Of a DNA stretch of 64,000 nucleotides, positions 35,338 through 46,890 are shown piece after piece; positions within the stretch are counted from its first letter, which is position 1, and the number at the start of each line of letters is the position of its first letter. Source of the stretch: Gemmatimonadota bacterium (GTDB lineage: Bacteria; Latescibacterota; UBA2968; UBA8231); the NCBI GenBank assembly GCA_009840005.1, contig VXOR01000047.1, positions 62,001 to 126,000 on the forward strand, in the 5' to 3' direction. A program made the translations under genes and the position numbers. The notes below the pieces were generated by a model. The model was not told where the DNA came from. It did not search any database and saw only the letters and a program-made list of their open reading frames with translations.

Positions 35338-36726
35338 ATGGAAATACAAAATCCCCAAGAACTTTGGGCCCAATGTCTGCTCAACATAGAGCGTCAAGTT
35401 CGTCCCCAGAGTTTTACTAATTGGTTTAAGCAAACTTCAGTAAGCCACTTCGACCAAGACTTATTGGTCATCCAAGTTCCCAGCGCATTTTCTGCCGCTT
35501 GGATAGAAGAGCACTACTTGCCGATGATCCAATCCGTAGTGTGGGAAGAGACGGCACTGACTCCCAATATCTCCTTTGTGGTTGCACAAGCCCCCCAATC
35601 TGTTGGCGATCAAGGGGTACCTGTTGAGCAAGGGGTACCTGCAAACGAAGGAGACCTCGCAGAAGATGAACAAGAAGAAATAGAAGCAACTCCTACCCAA
35701 TCGCTGAACAAGCGCTATACCTTTGAAGAATTCATCATTGGCGATAGCAATCGATTTGCCCATGCAACGGCCTTAGCCGTAGCCAATGCCCCAGGTAAGA
35801 CGGAGTTTAATCCTTTGGTGATCTATGGAGGCGTAGGACTGGGTAAAACACATCTGCTGCAAGCGATTGGGCATCACGCCTATAACCACAACCTCGCCGA
35901 AAAGATCGTTTACGTTCCCTCGGAAAAGTTTATGAGGGATTTCATCCAATCGCTTCAAGACCGCAAGTCCATCGGTGAATTTCAGAGTTTCTATCGTAGC
36001 GCGGACATTCTCCTCGTTGACGACATCCAGTTTTTGATCCGCGGCGAACAGACCCAAAATGAGTTCTTTCACACTTTTAATGCCTTACACCAGTCCGAGA
36101 AGCAGATTGTCATGACCAGCGACAGTCCTCCCGGCCATCTAGATGGATTAGAAGAAAGACTAAAGTCCCGCTTCATCTGGGGACTGGCCACCGCCATAGA
36201 TGCCCCCGAGCTCGAGACCCGGATTGCCATCCTGCACAAAAAGGCCGAGCGCAACGGCCTGCGGATTTCCGATGATGTGGCCGCTCTGCTGGGCAACCAC
36301 ATCCGATCGAATGTCCGCGAACTCGAAGGGACGTTGATTAGCCTGATGGCCTACTGCTCAATCCATAAAAAGGAACTCGACCTAGAGGCGGCCCAGCATA
36401 TTATACAGGAACAGGGTCCCAGCCCGTCGGAAGTGAGCATTGAGGCGATCCAACAGCATGTCGCCGACCACTTTAATTTGACTCGCGAGCAACTCATCGG
36501 AAAAGGACGCAAGCAAGATGTGGCAACGGCACGGCACATTGCCATGTTCTTAATCAGGACTCTCATCGGCAGTCACTTCACTACCATCGGCTTGCACTTT
36601 GGCAACCGCGATCACAGCACGGTTATTCACGCTGTAAACACTGTTGAGAAACGGTATAAAAACGATTCCTCCTTTGCTAGACTGGTCGAAGATTTGTCGG
36701 ATATCGTCCGTCGGCAAAGCCGCTAG
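35338..36726 (+). CDS. dnaA: chromosomal replication initiator DnaA
   Basis: 462 aa. Domain I (1-80), variable linker domain II (about 81-120), AAA+ domain III with Walker A GGVGLGKT (164-171) and VDDIQFL, and domain IV with the DNA-binding signature FGNRDHSTVIHAV. It binds DnaA boxes and opens the origin. The linker has a duplicated GVPVEQGVPA segment from a 13-bp direct repeat (35611-35623 and 35629-35641, period 18 bp). Followed by the oriC-like intergenic and dnaN. Confidence 0.97.
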   Translation: MEIQNPQELWAQCLLNIERQVRPQSFTNWFKQTSVSHFDQDLLVIQVPSAFSAAWIEEHYLPMIQSVVWEETALTPNISFVVAQAPQSVGDQGVPVEQGVPANEGDLAEDEQEEIEATPTQSLNKRYTFEEFIIGDSNRFAHATALAVANAPGKTEFNPLVIYGGVGLGKTHLLQAIGHHAYNHNLAEKIVYVPSEKFMRDFIQSLQDRKSIGEFQSFYRSADILLVDDIQFLIRGEQTQNEFFHTFNALHQSEKQIVMTSDSPPGHLDGLEERLKSRFIWGLATAIDAPELETRIAILHKKAERNGLRISDDVAALLGNHIRSNVRELEGTLISLMAYCSIHKKELDLEAAQHIIQEQGPSPSEVSIEAIQQHVADHFNLTREQLIGKGRKQDVATARHIAMFLIRTLIGSHFTTIGLHFGNRDHSTVIHAVNTVEKRYKNDSSFARLVEDLSDIVRRQSR

Positions 36727-37266
36727 CCCCCATCTCTTTAGTCCTCTCTGTCTGTATTTTCCACTACTATAGTGCCTATTTGGCAGTGGAAAACTATTAA
36801 CATCTATCCCCGCCTAGGTATTGATTAGGTGTGGATAAGTCTATCGTAAAAAGAAAACCGTCGTTTTTGACCTCTTGCGTGTGAAAAACTAAAGTTTTCC
36901 ACTCCACAATCCACAGACAAGCTCCAGTTACCAAGTTATCAACTTGATCACATAAGTATCTTATTAACAACATATTTTGTTTCTTGTATATAATCTTTTA
37001 AGACAGTTATCCACATATCCACAGTACAACTATAACTAAAAAAAGTAAAAGAACACAAAAAAGTGTAGTTCTATTAGAAGTAGGGATGTGGATTGTGCTT
37101 TCTGATTATACACACCCTTTTTTATTTTTATACACACATACTCATGTGTTCACTTCTATTAAAAAATGAGACACTATATATATAGAACTTGACGTAAGTA
37201 GGCATAAAAGCTTAATTTAGTATTCAAACAGGCAATTTTACTCAGAAGGATTATCCGAGAAGCACT
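36727..37266. other. replication origin (oriC) candidate
   Basis: 540 bp between dnaA and dnaN, AT-rich and gene-free. Consensus DnaA boxes TTATNCACA occur at 36830-36838 (minus), 37007-37015, 37106-37114 and 37128-37136. Near-boxes are CAATCCACA (36907-36915), ATATCCACA (37015-37023) and TGTGGATTG (37087-37095). A second motif, (A)GTTTTCCACT, occurs at 36893-36903 and inverted at 36785-36795, with a variant at 36757. The stretch 36950-37003 (TATTAACAACATATTTTG and following) is a good duplex-unwinding candidate. Confidence 0.88.
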
Positions 37267-38430
37267 ATGAAGCTAAGAGTAGATCGCAGTGAATTATGGC
37301 GGGGCATTGATACTGTATTAGAAGCCGTGTCGGCAAAACCCTCCCTACCGGTGTTGGCTAATATCCTGCTTGAGGCCGATGAGAAGATCCTATCTCTATC
37401 GGCGACGGATTTAGATTTGTCCATCCGGACTCAAGTCCCTGCTATAGTAGAGGAGAATGGAAGGACGACTGTTTCGGCGCGCAAGCTGGCAGAAATCACC
37501 CGAGAATGGCCCGAGGCGGAAGTGAGTATTGAGGTGCAGGACGAGCGCCTCAAGCTCTCAGGGCGGCTTGGGGAGGCCGAAAGCAGCGAAGGAGCGTATA
37601 GCCTGTCGGGAATAGAGGCCGACGAGTTTCCCCCTATGCCGACAGCCCTCGACGGCGTGATCCTGAGTCTGGGAGGAGACGAAGGCGAGACCAATGTTCT
37701 ATCAGACATGATCAACAAGACGGTCTTTGCCGTCTCCGGCGATGATACGCGTCCCGTGTTCAATGGGGTGCTCTGGCGCATCGATGCGCAGGGAATGGAG
37801 ATGGTGGCTACCGATGGGTCGCGTTTGGCTTGTTACAGAAAAGCCATAGATCTGCAGAATCAGGTACAGGACGACCAAGAGACTGCGGTCATCGTCCCTC
37901 CCCAAGCGTTAAACCAGATCGTCAAATTGCTGGGTAGCCATAAAGAGCCGGTCAATGTCACGCTGGGCGAGACCCAGATCCTGTTTGATATGGGACATAC
38001 GCATTTGCTGTCGCGTCTGATTGAAGGACCGTATGTCAACTATGCCCAAGTCATTCCGCAAAGCAACACAAAAGAGCTAAGAATAGCTAGCGAAGATCTG
38101 CTGCCGGCCGTACGCCGGGTATCCATCCTTTCCAGTTCTTATACGCGCCAAGTGCGTTTTAAGTTGAACAGTGGTCAGGTTGAGTTGTCGGCCGCCAGCC
38201 CCGAAATCGGTGGCGAAGCGAGGGAAAGCGTACCGGCCCAATACGCCTCTGAAGAGCTAGAAGTTGGCTACAATGCCCAATATCTGATGGAGATCCTGCG
38301 CAGAATGGACGCGTCCGAGGTCTGTTTCCAGCTCAACGACCACGTCACTGCAGCCTTGTTGCGGCCGGTAGAACAAAAGGAAGGTGAGGATTACTTCTGC
38401 TTGCTAATGCCCTTGCGGCCAACAGGATGA
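37267..38430 (+). CDS. dnaN: DNA polymerase III beta sliding clamp
   Basis: 387 aa, three clamp domains. The N-terminus MKLRVDRSELWRGIDTVLEA and the C-terminal LLMPLRP (family LMPMRL) are typical. It is about 20 residues longer than the usual 366 aa because of acidic loop insertions (for example LGGDEGETN). Slides on DNA and tethers the polymerase. First gene after the origin. Confidence 0.96.
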   Translation: MKLRVDRSELWRGIDTVLEAVSAKPSLPVLANILLEADEKILSLSATDLDLSIRTQVPAIVEENGRTTVSARKLAEITREWPEAEVSIEVQDERLKLSGRLGEAESSEGAYSLSGIEADEFPPMPTALDGVILSLGGDEGETNVLSDMINKTVFAVSGDDTRPVFNGVLWRIDAQGMEMVATDGSRLACYRKAIDLQNQVQDDQETAVIVPPQALNQIVKLLGSHKEPVNVTLGETQILFDMGHTHLLSRLIEGPYVNYAQVIPQSNTKELRIASEDLLPAVRRVSILSSSYTRQVRFKLNSGQVELSAASPEIGGEARESVPAQYASEELEVGYNAQYLMEILRRMDASEVCFQLNDHVTAALLRPVEQKEGEDYFCLLMPLRPTG

Positions 38431-38444
38431 GGTAAGCGGGAATA

Positions 38445-39507
38445 GTGCGGATCCGTGAATTAACGCTGAGACCCTTCCGCAATTTTGCCGCGATTCACTT
38501 GGGATTTGCAGCAGATCACGTGCTGATTTTTGGCCCAAACGGTCGCGGTAAAAGCAATATTCTAGAAGCGATTTCCTACTTGTCTATCGGTAAGTCAGTG
38601 CGCGGGGCTAAGGATCAACACGTCGTGCCGCACGGCGAAGACTTCTTTGATATTCGATCCTTGTGTGGTGATGGTCGCCACGACCAGCAAGTACGCGTCT
38701 TTTACAGCAAAAAGGAAGGTAAGAAGGTATTTGTCGATGCCACTCCCTTGCCTCGAGTCTCGGAACTGCTGGGCACCTTCCGCACCGTTCACTTCTCTCC
38801 TGAAGACGTATCGCTGGTGTTGCGCTTCCCAGCCCAGCGAAGGCGGCTCCTCGACATACTTGTCGCTCAGTCTAGCGCAGCGTACTTGCGCTACATGCAG
38901 CGCTATTACCGCGTGTTAGCCCAGCGAAACCACTTGTTGCGTACCGCAAAGAAGTCAGGGCATGGGCTTGTCGACAGTCGGGCGGTGGAACCATGGGATG
39001 CACAGCTAGTGGATTTGGGTGCCCAACTTCGCCTGTATCGCCTAGAGGCGCTGAATAGATTGAGAGCGCCCTTTCTCCGCTATTACGGCCGCTTCGCCTT
39101 GGCTGATGAAGAGGCAGCTACTGTCTATCAAGGTACCAAGGAACAGGACTTGGAGGCCCTTAGAGCCGAGTTGCGCGAGGCACTCAGTCGCCGCAGGGAA
39201 CAGGAGACCCAAACAGGCTATACGCTGTGTGGACCACACCGCGATGATTTGAAGTTCATATTGAACGGAGAACCGGCCGAACTCTATGCCTCTGAGGGCC
39301 AACTAAGAACCATACTCATATCGTGGAAGCTGGCCGAGGCCCATTACATGGAAGAGCAAACGGGTCAGCAGCCAGTACTGCTCTTAGACGATGCTTTTTC
39401 AGAGTTGGATTCAGGTCGGATAGGAGAACTATTGGACATAGTGGGTGAATTTGAACAGGTCATCGCGACGACCCCTCAAGAGCCTAACGCAAGGCAGGAA
39501 GCTCGTT

Positions 39508-39533
<26 letters not shown>
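38445..39533 (+). CDS. recF: DNA replication and repair protein RecF
   Basis: 362 aa from a GTG start at 38445. SMC-like ATPase: LRPFRNF at the N-terminus, Walker A GPNGRGKSN, the signature-like SEGQLRTI and Walker B LLLDDAFSELD. It loads RecA at gaps with RecO/RecR. It is 14 bp after dnaN. Its 3' end overlaps the dciA gene. Confidence 0.94.
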
Positions 39534-41825
<2,292 letters not shown>

Positions 41826-41849
41826 ACTAAAAAGCTAGGATTTAAGTTA

Positions 41850-44384
41850 ATGCTCGAACAGCAAGAAAGCCGGGTCCTACGGGTCAAGATTGAGGAAGAG
41901 CTCAAAACCTCCTTCCTCGACTATTCCATGAGCTTCATACGGTCGCGTGCCCTACCCGATGTCCGCGACGGTCTCAAGCCGTCTCAGCGCCGCATCTTGG
42001 TAGCGATGAACGACCTAAGCCTTTTTCCCAACCGCGGCTACCGCAAATGCGCCAAAATAGCCGGCGACACCTCTGGCAACTACCACCCGCACGGCGAAGA
42101 CATTGTCTATCCGACCCTAGTGCATATGGCGCAAAACTTTCGCTTGCGGTACCCGCTAGTCCAAGGCCAAGGCAACTTCGGTTCTATTGACGGCTATCCT
42201 CCGGCGGCCATGCGCTACACGGAGGCGAGGTTGAGTTGGCCGGCGATGGAGTTGCTAGCGGATCTCGACAAGAACACCGTCGAATTCGCCAGCAACTACG
42301 ACGAGACGCAGCAAGAGCCGCTGGTGTTGCCGTCTAGGTTCCCCAACCTGATATGCAACGGCTCCATGGGTATTGCCGTCGGCATGGCCACCAAGATCCC
42401 GCCGCACAACCTGCGGGAAGTCGCCAGTGGCCTCAAGGCGCTGATCGATCATCCCGATATCTCCATTGCTGAGTTGCTTGATCACGTCAAAGCCCCTGAC
42501 TTTCCCACCGGCGGGATCATCTACGGCATGAGCGGGGTACAGCAGGCCTACGCAACGGGCCGGGGACTGATCTATATCAGAGCGCGGGCGGATATCGAGG
42601 CTCTCAAGAACGGCCGAGAAAACATCATCGTCACCGAAATCCCCTTTTTAGTAAACAAGGCTAGCCTGTTAGAGAAAATCGCCGACTTGGTGCGCGACAA
42701 AACCATCGACGGACTTGCCAATATCCGCGACGAATCGGGCCGCAAAGGGCTGCGCATCGTATTTGAGTGCAAGCGGGAAGCCCAAGCCGAGGTCGTGCTC
42801 AACCAGCTCTATACCCATAGCATGTTGCAAGCTACCTACGGGGTAATGATGTTGGCCATTGTCAATGGCCGTCCTGAGACGCTCAATCTCAAGCAAATGC
42901 TGCAGCACTATATCGATCACCGCCACGAGGTGATCGTGCGCCGCACTCAATTCGACTTGGAGAGAGCCGAAGCGCGGGCGCATATACTAGAGGGCCTGCG
43001 CTTCGCCTTAGATCACATTGACTTGGTGATTGAGACCATCCGCCGCTCGTCGAGTCCGGCCGATGCCCAAGAGCGCTTGGCTGGCCTCCGCCCGGTGGCG
43101 ACAGGCGCGACTGCTCAGGTGCAATTCGAGTTGAGCGAGTTGAGCGAGCGGCAAATTCAAGCCATCCTAAGCATGCCGTTGCAGCGCTTGACGGGCTTGG
43201 AGCGCGACAAAATTGAAGCCGAGTACAAGGAATTGGTAACGACGATTGAGGACAAAAGGGCCATCCTCGCCAGCCGCGAGCGGCAGATGCAGATCATCAA
43301 GGACGAGATTGACGAGATGGCCGAGCGCTTCGGCGACGAGCGGCGCACTGAGATCGTCTATGCGGCCGAAGAATTCGACATTGAGGACTTGATTGCCGAA
43401 GAGGACATGGTCGTCACCATCTCGCGCAGTGGCTACATCAAGCGCCTACCCCCTAGGGCCTACCGAGTACAGAATCGCGGCGGGCGCGGGGTGACGGGTA
43501 TGAAGACCAAGGAAGAGGATTTTGTCGAACACCTTTTCGTGGCGTCAACCCATTCCTATATCATGTTTTTGACGGCCAAGGGCAAGTGTTATTGGCTCAA
43601 GGTTTTTCGCATACCCGAAGGCGACCGCACAGCTCAGGGGCGGTCGATAGCCAACCTGTTGCCACTTGAACAAGACGACCAAATATGCGCCATCGTACCC
43701 GTCCGAGAGTTCTCCGACGATCAGTACTTGTTCACGGCTACGCGCAACGGCATTGTCAAGAAAACTGGGCTCTCGGCCTACCAGAACATTCGCCGCGACG
43801 GGATCATCGCCCTGAAGATCCAAGAGGACGACGACCTGATTGGGGCGGCGGTCACCGATGGACAGCAGGATATTGCCCTACTGACGCGCAGCGGCCAAGC
43901 CATGCGCTTTAGCGAAAGCGAGGTCCGCTCTATGGGCCGGGTTTCTACTGGCGTTAAGGGCATTAAGTTACGCCAAGGGGACGAGGTTGTGGACATGGTC
44001 GTAGTGCGCGAAAGCAGCACCTTGCTAACCATCTGCGAAAACGGCTATGGCAAGCGCACTAGTCAGGTCGAGTATCCCTGCAAGCACCGGGGCGGCCAAG
44101 GCGTTATCGACATCAAGACCTTCCCGCGCAACGGCCCCGTAGTGGCCTGTAGGGAGATCGAAGGCGAAGAGGAGGTCATGTTGGTAACCCAGAACGGCAT
44201 TATGATCCGCATCTCCGTACAAGGTATATCCACCATTGGGCGCAATACTCAAGGAGTCCGGGTGATCAATTTGGACGAGGGCGACCGGGTTATCGACATG
44301 GCCCCGCTACCCGTCAGCGAGGACGAGGATGAGGACGAGGATAGTCCGGAAAACGGCGCGACCGATGAGCAGACCTCGGGTTGA
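41850..44384 (+). CDS. gyrA: DNA gyrase subunit A
   Basis: 844 aa. Catalytic tyrosine Y123 in [11 protein letters not shown]. The quinolone-determining region reads [17 protein letters not shown]: at the E. coli Ser83 and Asp87 positions it has Asp and Pro. The C-terminal beta-pinwheel has a GyrA box of form NRGGRGV. The protein ends in an acidic EDEDEDED tail. A 9-bp tandem duplication (43128-43145) encodes ELSELS. Last protein gene of the origin block. Confidence 0.97.
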   Translation: MLEQQESRVLRVKIEEELKTSFLDYSMSFIRSRALPDVRDGLKPSQRRILVAMNDLSLFPNRGYRKCAKIAGDTSGNYHPHGEDIVYPTLVHMAQNFRLRYPLVQGQGNFGSIDGYPPAAMRYTEARLSWPAMELLADLDKNTVEFASNYDETQQEPLVLPSRFPNLICNGSMGIAVGMATKIPPHNLREVASGLKALIDHPDISIAELLDHVKAPDFPTGGIIYGMSGVQQAYATGRGLIYIRARADIEALKNGRENIIVTEIPFLVNKASLLEKIADLVRDKTIDGLANIRDESGRKGLRIVFECKREAQAEVVLNQLYTHSMLQATYGVMMLAIVNGRPETLNLKQMLQHYIDHRHEVIVRRTQFDLERAEARAHILEGLRFALDHIDLVIETIRRSSSPADAQERLAGLRPVATGATAQVQFELSELSERQIQAILSMPLQRLTGLERDKIEAEYKELVTTIEDKRAILASRERQMQIIKDEIDEMAERFGDERRTEIVYAAEEFDIEDLIAEEDMVVTISRSGYIKRLPPRAYRVQNRGGRGVTGMKTKEEDFVEHLFVASTHSYIMFLTAKGKCYWLKVFRIPEGDRTAQGRSIANLLPLEQDDQICAIVPVREFSDDQYLFTATRNGIVKKTGLSAYQNIRRDGIIALKIQEDDDLIGAAVTDGQQDIALLTRSGQAMRFSESEVRSMGRVSTGVKGIKLRQGDEVVDMVVVRESSTLLTICENGYGKRTSQVEYPCKHRGGQGVIDIKTFPRNGPVVACREIEGEEEVMLVTQNGIMIRISVQGISTIGRNTQGVRVINLDEGDRVIDMAPLPVSEDEDEDEDSPENGATDEQTSG

Positions 44385-44426
44385 CCTAAAATAGTGCCTC
44401 ACGTATATTTTTCTCCTCCGGGAAAA

Positions 44427-44513
44427 GGAGGGTTAGACCTAATTGGTAAGGCAGCGGTCTTGAAAACCGCCGGGCTCACGCCCTTGAGGGTTCGAGTCCC
44501 TCACCCTCCGCCA
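44427..44513 (+). tRNA. tRNA-Ser (UGA)
   Basis: Class II tRNA: acceptor GGAGGGT/ACCCTCC, anticodon stem GCGGT/ACCGC enclosing CTTGAAA (anticodon TGA), variable arm GGGC/GCCC, T-arm GAGGG-TTCGAGT-CCCTC, discriminator G and encoded CCA. The D-arm (GACCTAATTGGTAAGGC) is unusual for a serine tRNA, with a three-pair stem. Confidence 0.93.
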
Positions 44514-44590
44514 TTTACCATTTGATGCCGCCACAATCCCATCCCTATTAGCGGTGGGAGCACGTCAAAAGTTTATTTTGCAATGGTCGC

Positions 44591-44684
<94 letters not shown>

Positions 44685-44696
44685 ATTTTCGTTAGT

Positions 44697-44772
44697 TGCC
44701 CCCTAGCACAATTGGAAGTGCGCCTGACTCTGGATCAGGAGGTTCTAGGTTCGAGCCCTAGGGGGGCAGCCA
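44697..44772 (+). tRNA. tRNA-Gln (CUG)
   Basis: Acceptor TGCCCCC/GGGGGCA, anticodon stem CCTGA/TCAGG with loop CTCTGGA (anticodon CTG), T-arm CTAGG-TTCGAGC-CCTAG, encoded CCA. 14 bp after tRNA-Ser(GCU). Confidence 0.95.
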
Positions 44773-44777
44773 ATATC

Positions 44778-44815
44778 GGCTTCTGAAGGGAACGCTTCAG
44801 GAGCCTTCTTCTTTT
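44778..44815 (+). terminator. intrinsic terminator after the tRNA cluster
   Basis: GGCTTCTGAAG pairs with CTTCAGGAGCC around a GGAACG loop, followed by TTCTTCTTTT. It closes the gyrA-tRNA transcription block and marks the boundary to the sugar-use region. Confidence 0.85.
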
Positions 44816-44893
44816 GGCCTAATCCTGCCGAGAAGCAGGACGAGGCCACATTCTCCCCGCATTTAGCTTCTCCCTCAGCAATATCTCACGCCG

Positions 44894-46060
44894 ATGGGTA
44901 CCCGCATCCGAGAACAACAGCTTGCTTGGGGCCTCCTCGCACCGGCACTTGTCGTGCTGGGCGCGTTTGGACTCTTCCCTATTGGCTATGCCTTGTACGT
45001 CAGCCTGCACAGGTGGCGGATCAAGAAGGAAGCGGTGGTTGGGTTCGACCACTATGTCCGCGCCTTGGGGGACCCGCAGTATTTGTTGCCCTTCGTCGCC
45101 GGGATCGGTCTCGTCTGGGCGGCCTATCGCCTGCGCGCCACGTTAGCGTCGCCAATACTGGCGACGGGAAGCTCCGAGCGCGGTCTGCGTCCCCTTTATG
45201 TCCGCATCGCTTGGGGCGCGGTCGCACTGTTGGGACTTTGGGTGGGATTGGTCTGGGGGTTGGGTGGCCTAGTTGAGACGGGCGATCCAGCGCTGTACAA
45301 CGGCTTCAAGGTCACGTTTTTCTACGCGGTTGGGACGATCCCATTCCAACTGAGCTTGGCCACCGGACTGGCGTATTTGCTCTTCAAGATCACGCGGGCT
45401 AGAGGCGCGTTTCGCACGCTGTTTTTTCTGCCATATATCACGCCGATTATCGCCTCAGCCGTGGTTTTTCGCACCATCTTTAGTCCTCACCCTTCCTCGC
45501 TGGCCAACCGCTTCTGGAGCCTCTGGGGACTAGAGAATCAGCGCTGGCTCTACGAGAGCAAGTCCGTCGTAGCCCTGTTACTGGAAGGGGCCGGTTTTGC
45601 CGCGTACCCCGGGTGGGTCGATAGCGTCTTCCCGAGCCTAGCTCTGACTTCGATCATCCTCTACAACATTTGGGTCTATGTCGGCTACGACACGGTGATT
45701 TTACTGGCTGGTCTCAGTGCGATCCCCAAGCAATACTACGAGGCCGCGGAGATGGACGGCGCTGGCGAGTGGCAAGTCTTCCGCCACATTACCCTGCCCT
45801 TGGTATCGCCCACTCTGTTCTTTCTGTCGATGGTGGCCGTCATTGGGACCTTCAAAGCTTTTAATCATGTGTATATCCTGCGGACACCGGGTGCCCGCGA
45901 CTCAGTCGATGTGCTCAGTATTGCCATTTTCGATCAGGTCTTTGAGTACCACAACGCCGGCTATGCCTCGGCGATGGCCTTTGTGCTCTTCGTCGCGATT
46001 TTGGCGCTGACGCTGCTGCAAAACCGGGTGCTCGGCAGGCGGGTGTTTTATGGCGACTAG
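44894..46060 (+). CDS. MalF-type sugar ABC transporter permease with extra membrane insert
   Basis: 388 aa, longer than the usual 290-310. The N-terminus LLAPALVVLGAFGLFPIGYA and the permease core with the EAA loop YYEAAEMDGAGEWQVFRHITLP are those of MalF/UgpA-like subunits. Between the first periplasmic segment (about residue 55) and the core (about 137) there is an added region with two hydrophobic helices. The loop between them contains the 27-bp palindromic repeat in frame (residues 85-93, ASPILATGS). Works with the overlapping MalG-like gene and the binding protein. No ATPase gene is nearby. Confidence 0.88.
   Translation: MGTRIREQQLAWGLLAPALVVLGAFGLFPIGYALYVSLHRWRIKKEAVVGFDHYVRALGDPQYLLPFVAGIGLVWAAYRLRATLASPILATGSSERGLRPLYVRIAWGAVALLGLWVGLVWGLGGLVETGDPALYNGFKVTFFYAVGTIPFQLSLATGLAYLLFKITRARGAFRTLFFLPYITPIIASAVVFRTIFSPHPSSLANRFWSLWGLENQRWLYESKSVVALLLEGAGFAAYPGWVDSVFPSLALTSIILYNIWVYVGYDTVILLAGLSAIPKQYYEAAEMDGAGEWQVFRHITLPLVSPTLFFLSMVAVIGTFKAFNHVYILRTPGARDSVDVLSIAIFDQVFEYHNAGYASAMAFVLFVAILALTLLQNRVLGRRVFYGD
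45146..45172 (+). repeat. palindromic repeat copy A, inside the malF-like gene
   Basis: 27 bp with core TCGCCAATACTGGCGA and trailing CGGGAAGC. It differs by a single base from copy B at 55932-55958. It encodes ASPILATGS in the reading frame without disrupting it. Confidence 0.9.
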
Positions 46061-46886
46061 GGGCGGCAAAGCTAAGCTGATTTACTGCGGCTTGAGCTTG
46101 GGAGGGCTGGCTGCGGGCTTTCCGTTCGCGTGGATGCTGTTGGCCTCTTTTATGAGCCGCGGCGAGTCGCTGCGGCGGGCGTTGCTGCCCGAGCGCGTAC
46201 AATGGGACAATTACATCGAAGCGTGGCAAGAAGCGGATTTTGGTCTCTATTTTGAGAATTCGCTGATCATCGCCGTCCTCCAGGTCAGCGGAACCTTGCT
46301 TTTCTCAGTGATGGCGGCCTATCCGCTGGCGCGCATGCAGTTTCGCGGACGAGATGTGGTGTTTACCGGCGTCTTGGCTACGCTGATGATCCCCGAGGCC
46401 GTGACCATCGTGCCGAATTTTCTCGTCGTGACGTGGCTGCACCACAATACGCCGTTTGCTTGGCTCAATAGCTGGCCGGCCCTGACCATTCCCTTTATGG
46501 CCAGTGCTTTTAGCATCTTTCTCTTGCGCCAGTTTATGCGCGGCTTGCCCAATGAGTTGTGGGATGCAGCCCGGATTGAGGGATCCGGCCACGTGCGCTT
46601 TTTGTTTCAGATCGCGGTCCCCTTGTGCCGAGCACCTCTTTTGACGGTCGGCATGTTTACGTTTATTGGTTCCTGGAACGCCTTGGCTTGGCCGCTACTG
46701 GTGACCAATACACCGGATTGGCGTCCGATTGCCGTGGGTTTGCAGCAGTTTGCCAGTGAGGCTGGGACCGAGATCCATTTGCAAATGGCTGGGGCCGTTA
46801 TTGCAACGGCTCCCGTTCTCTTGGCGTATTTTCTCATTCAGCGAGAATTCACCGAAGGCATTTCCATTTCTGGACTCAAAGGATAA
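46050..46886 (+). CDS. MalG-type sugar ABC transporter permease
   Basis: 278 aa, six predicted helices, EAA loop ELWDAARIEGSGHVRFLFQIAVP. The start overlaps the MalF-like gene by 11 bases. C-terminus EFTEGISISGLKG is typical of carbohydrate permeases of this family. Forms the membrane channel with the upstream gene. Confidence 0.92.
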   Translation: MATRGGKAKLIYCGLSLGGLAAGFPFAWMLLASFMSRGESLRRALLPERVQWDNYIEAWQEADFGLYFENSLIIAVLQVSGTLLFSVMAAYPLARMQFRGRDVVFTGVLATLMIPEAVTIVPNFLVVTWLHHNTPFAWLNSWPALTIPFMASAFSIFLLRQFMRGLPNELWDAARIEGSGHVRFLFQIAVPLCRAPLLTVGMFTFIGSWNALAWPLLVTNTPDWRPIAVGLQQFASEAGTEIHLQMAGAVIATAPVLLAYFLIQREFTEGISISGLKG

Positions 46887-46890
46887 TGTG

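Noticed and set aside
44427..44513. tRNA-Sec as an alternative to tRNA-Ser
   Set aside because: The seven-base anticodon loop puts TGA at positions 34-36, not TCA, and the acceptor stem is the normal 7 bp.
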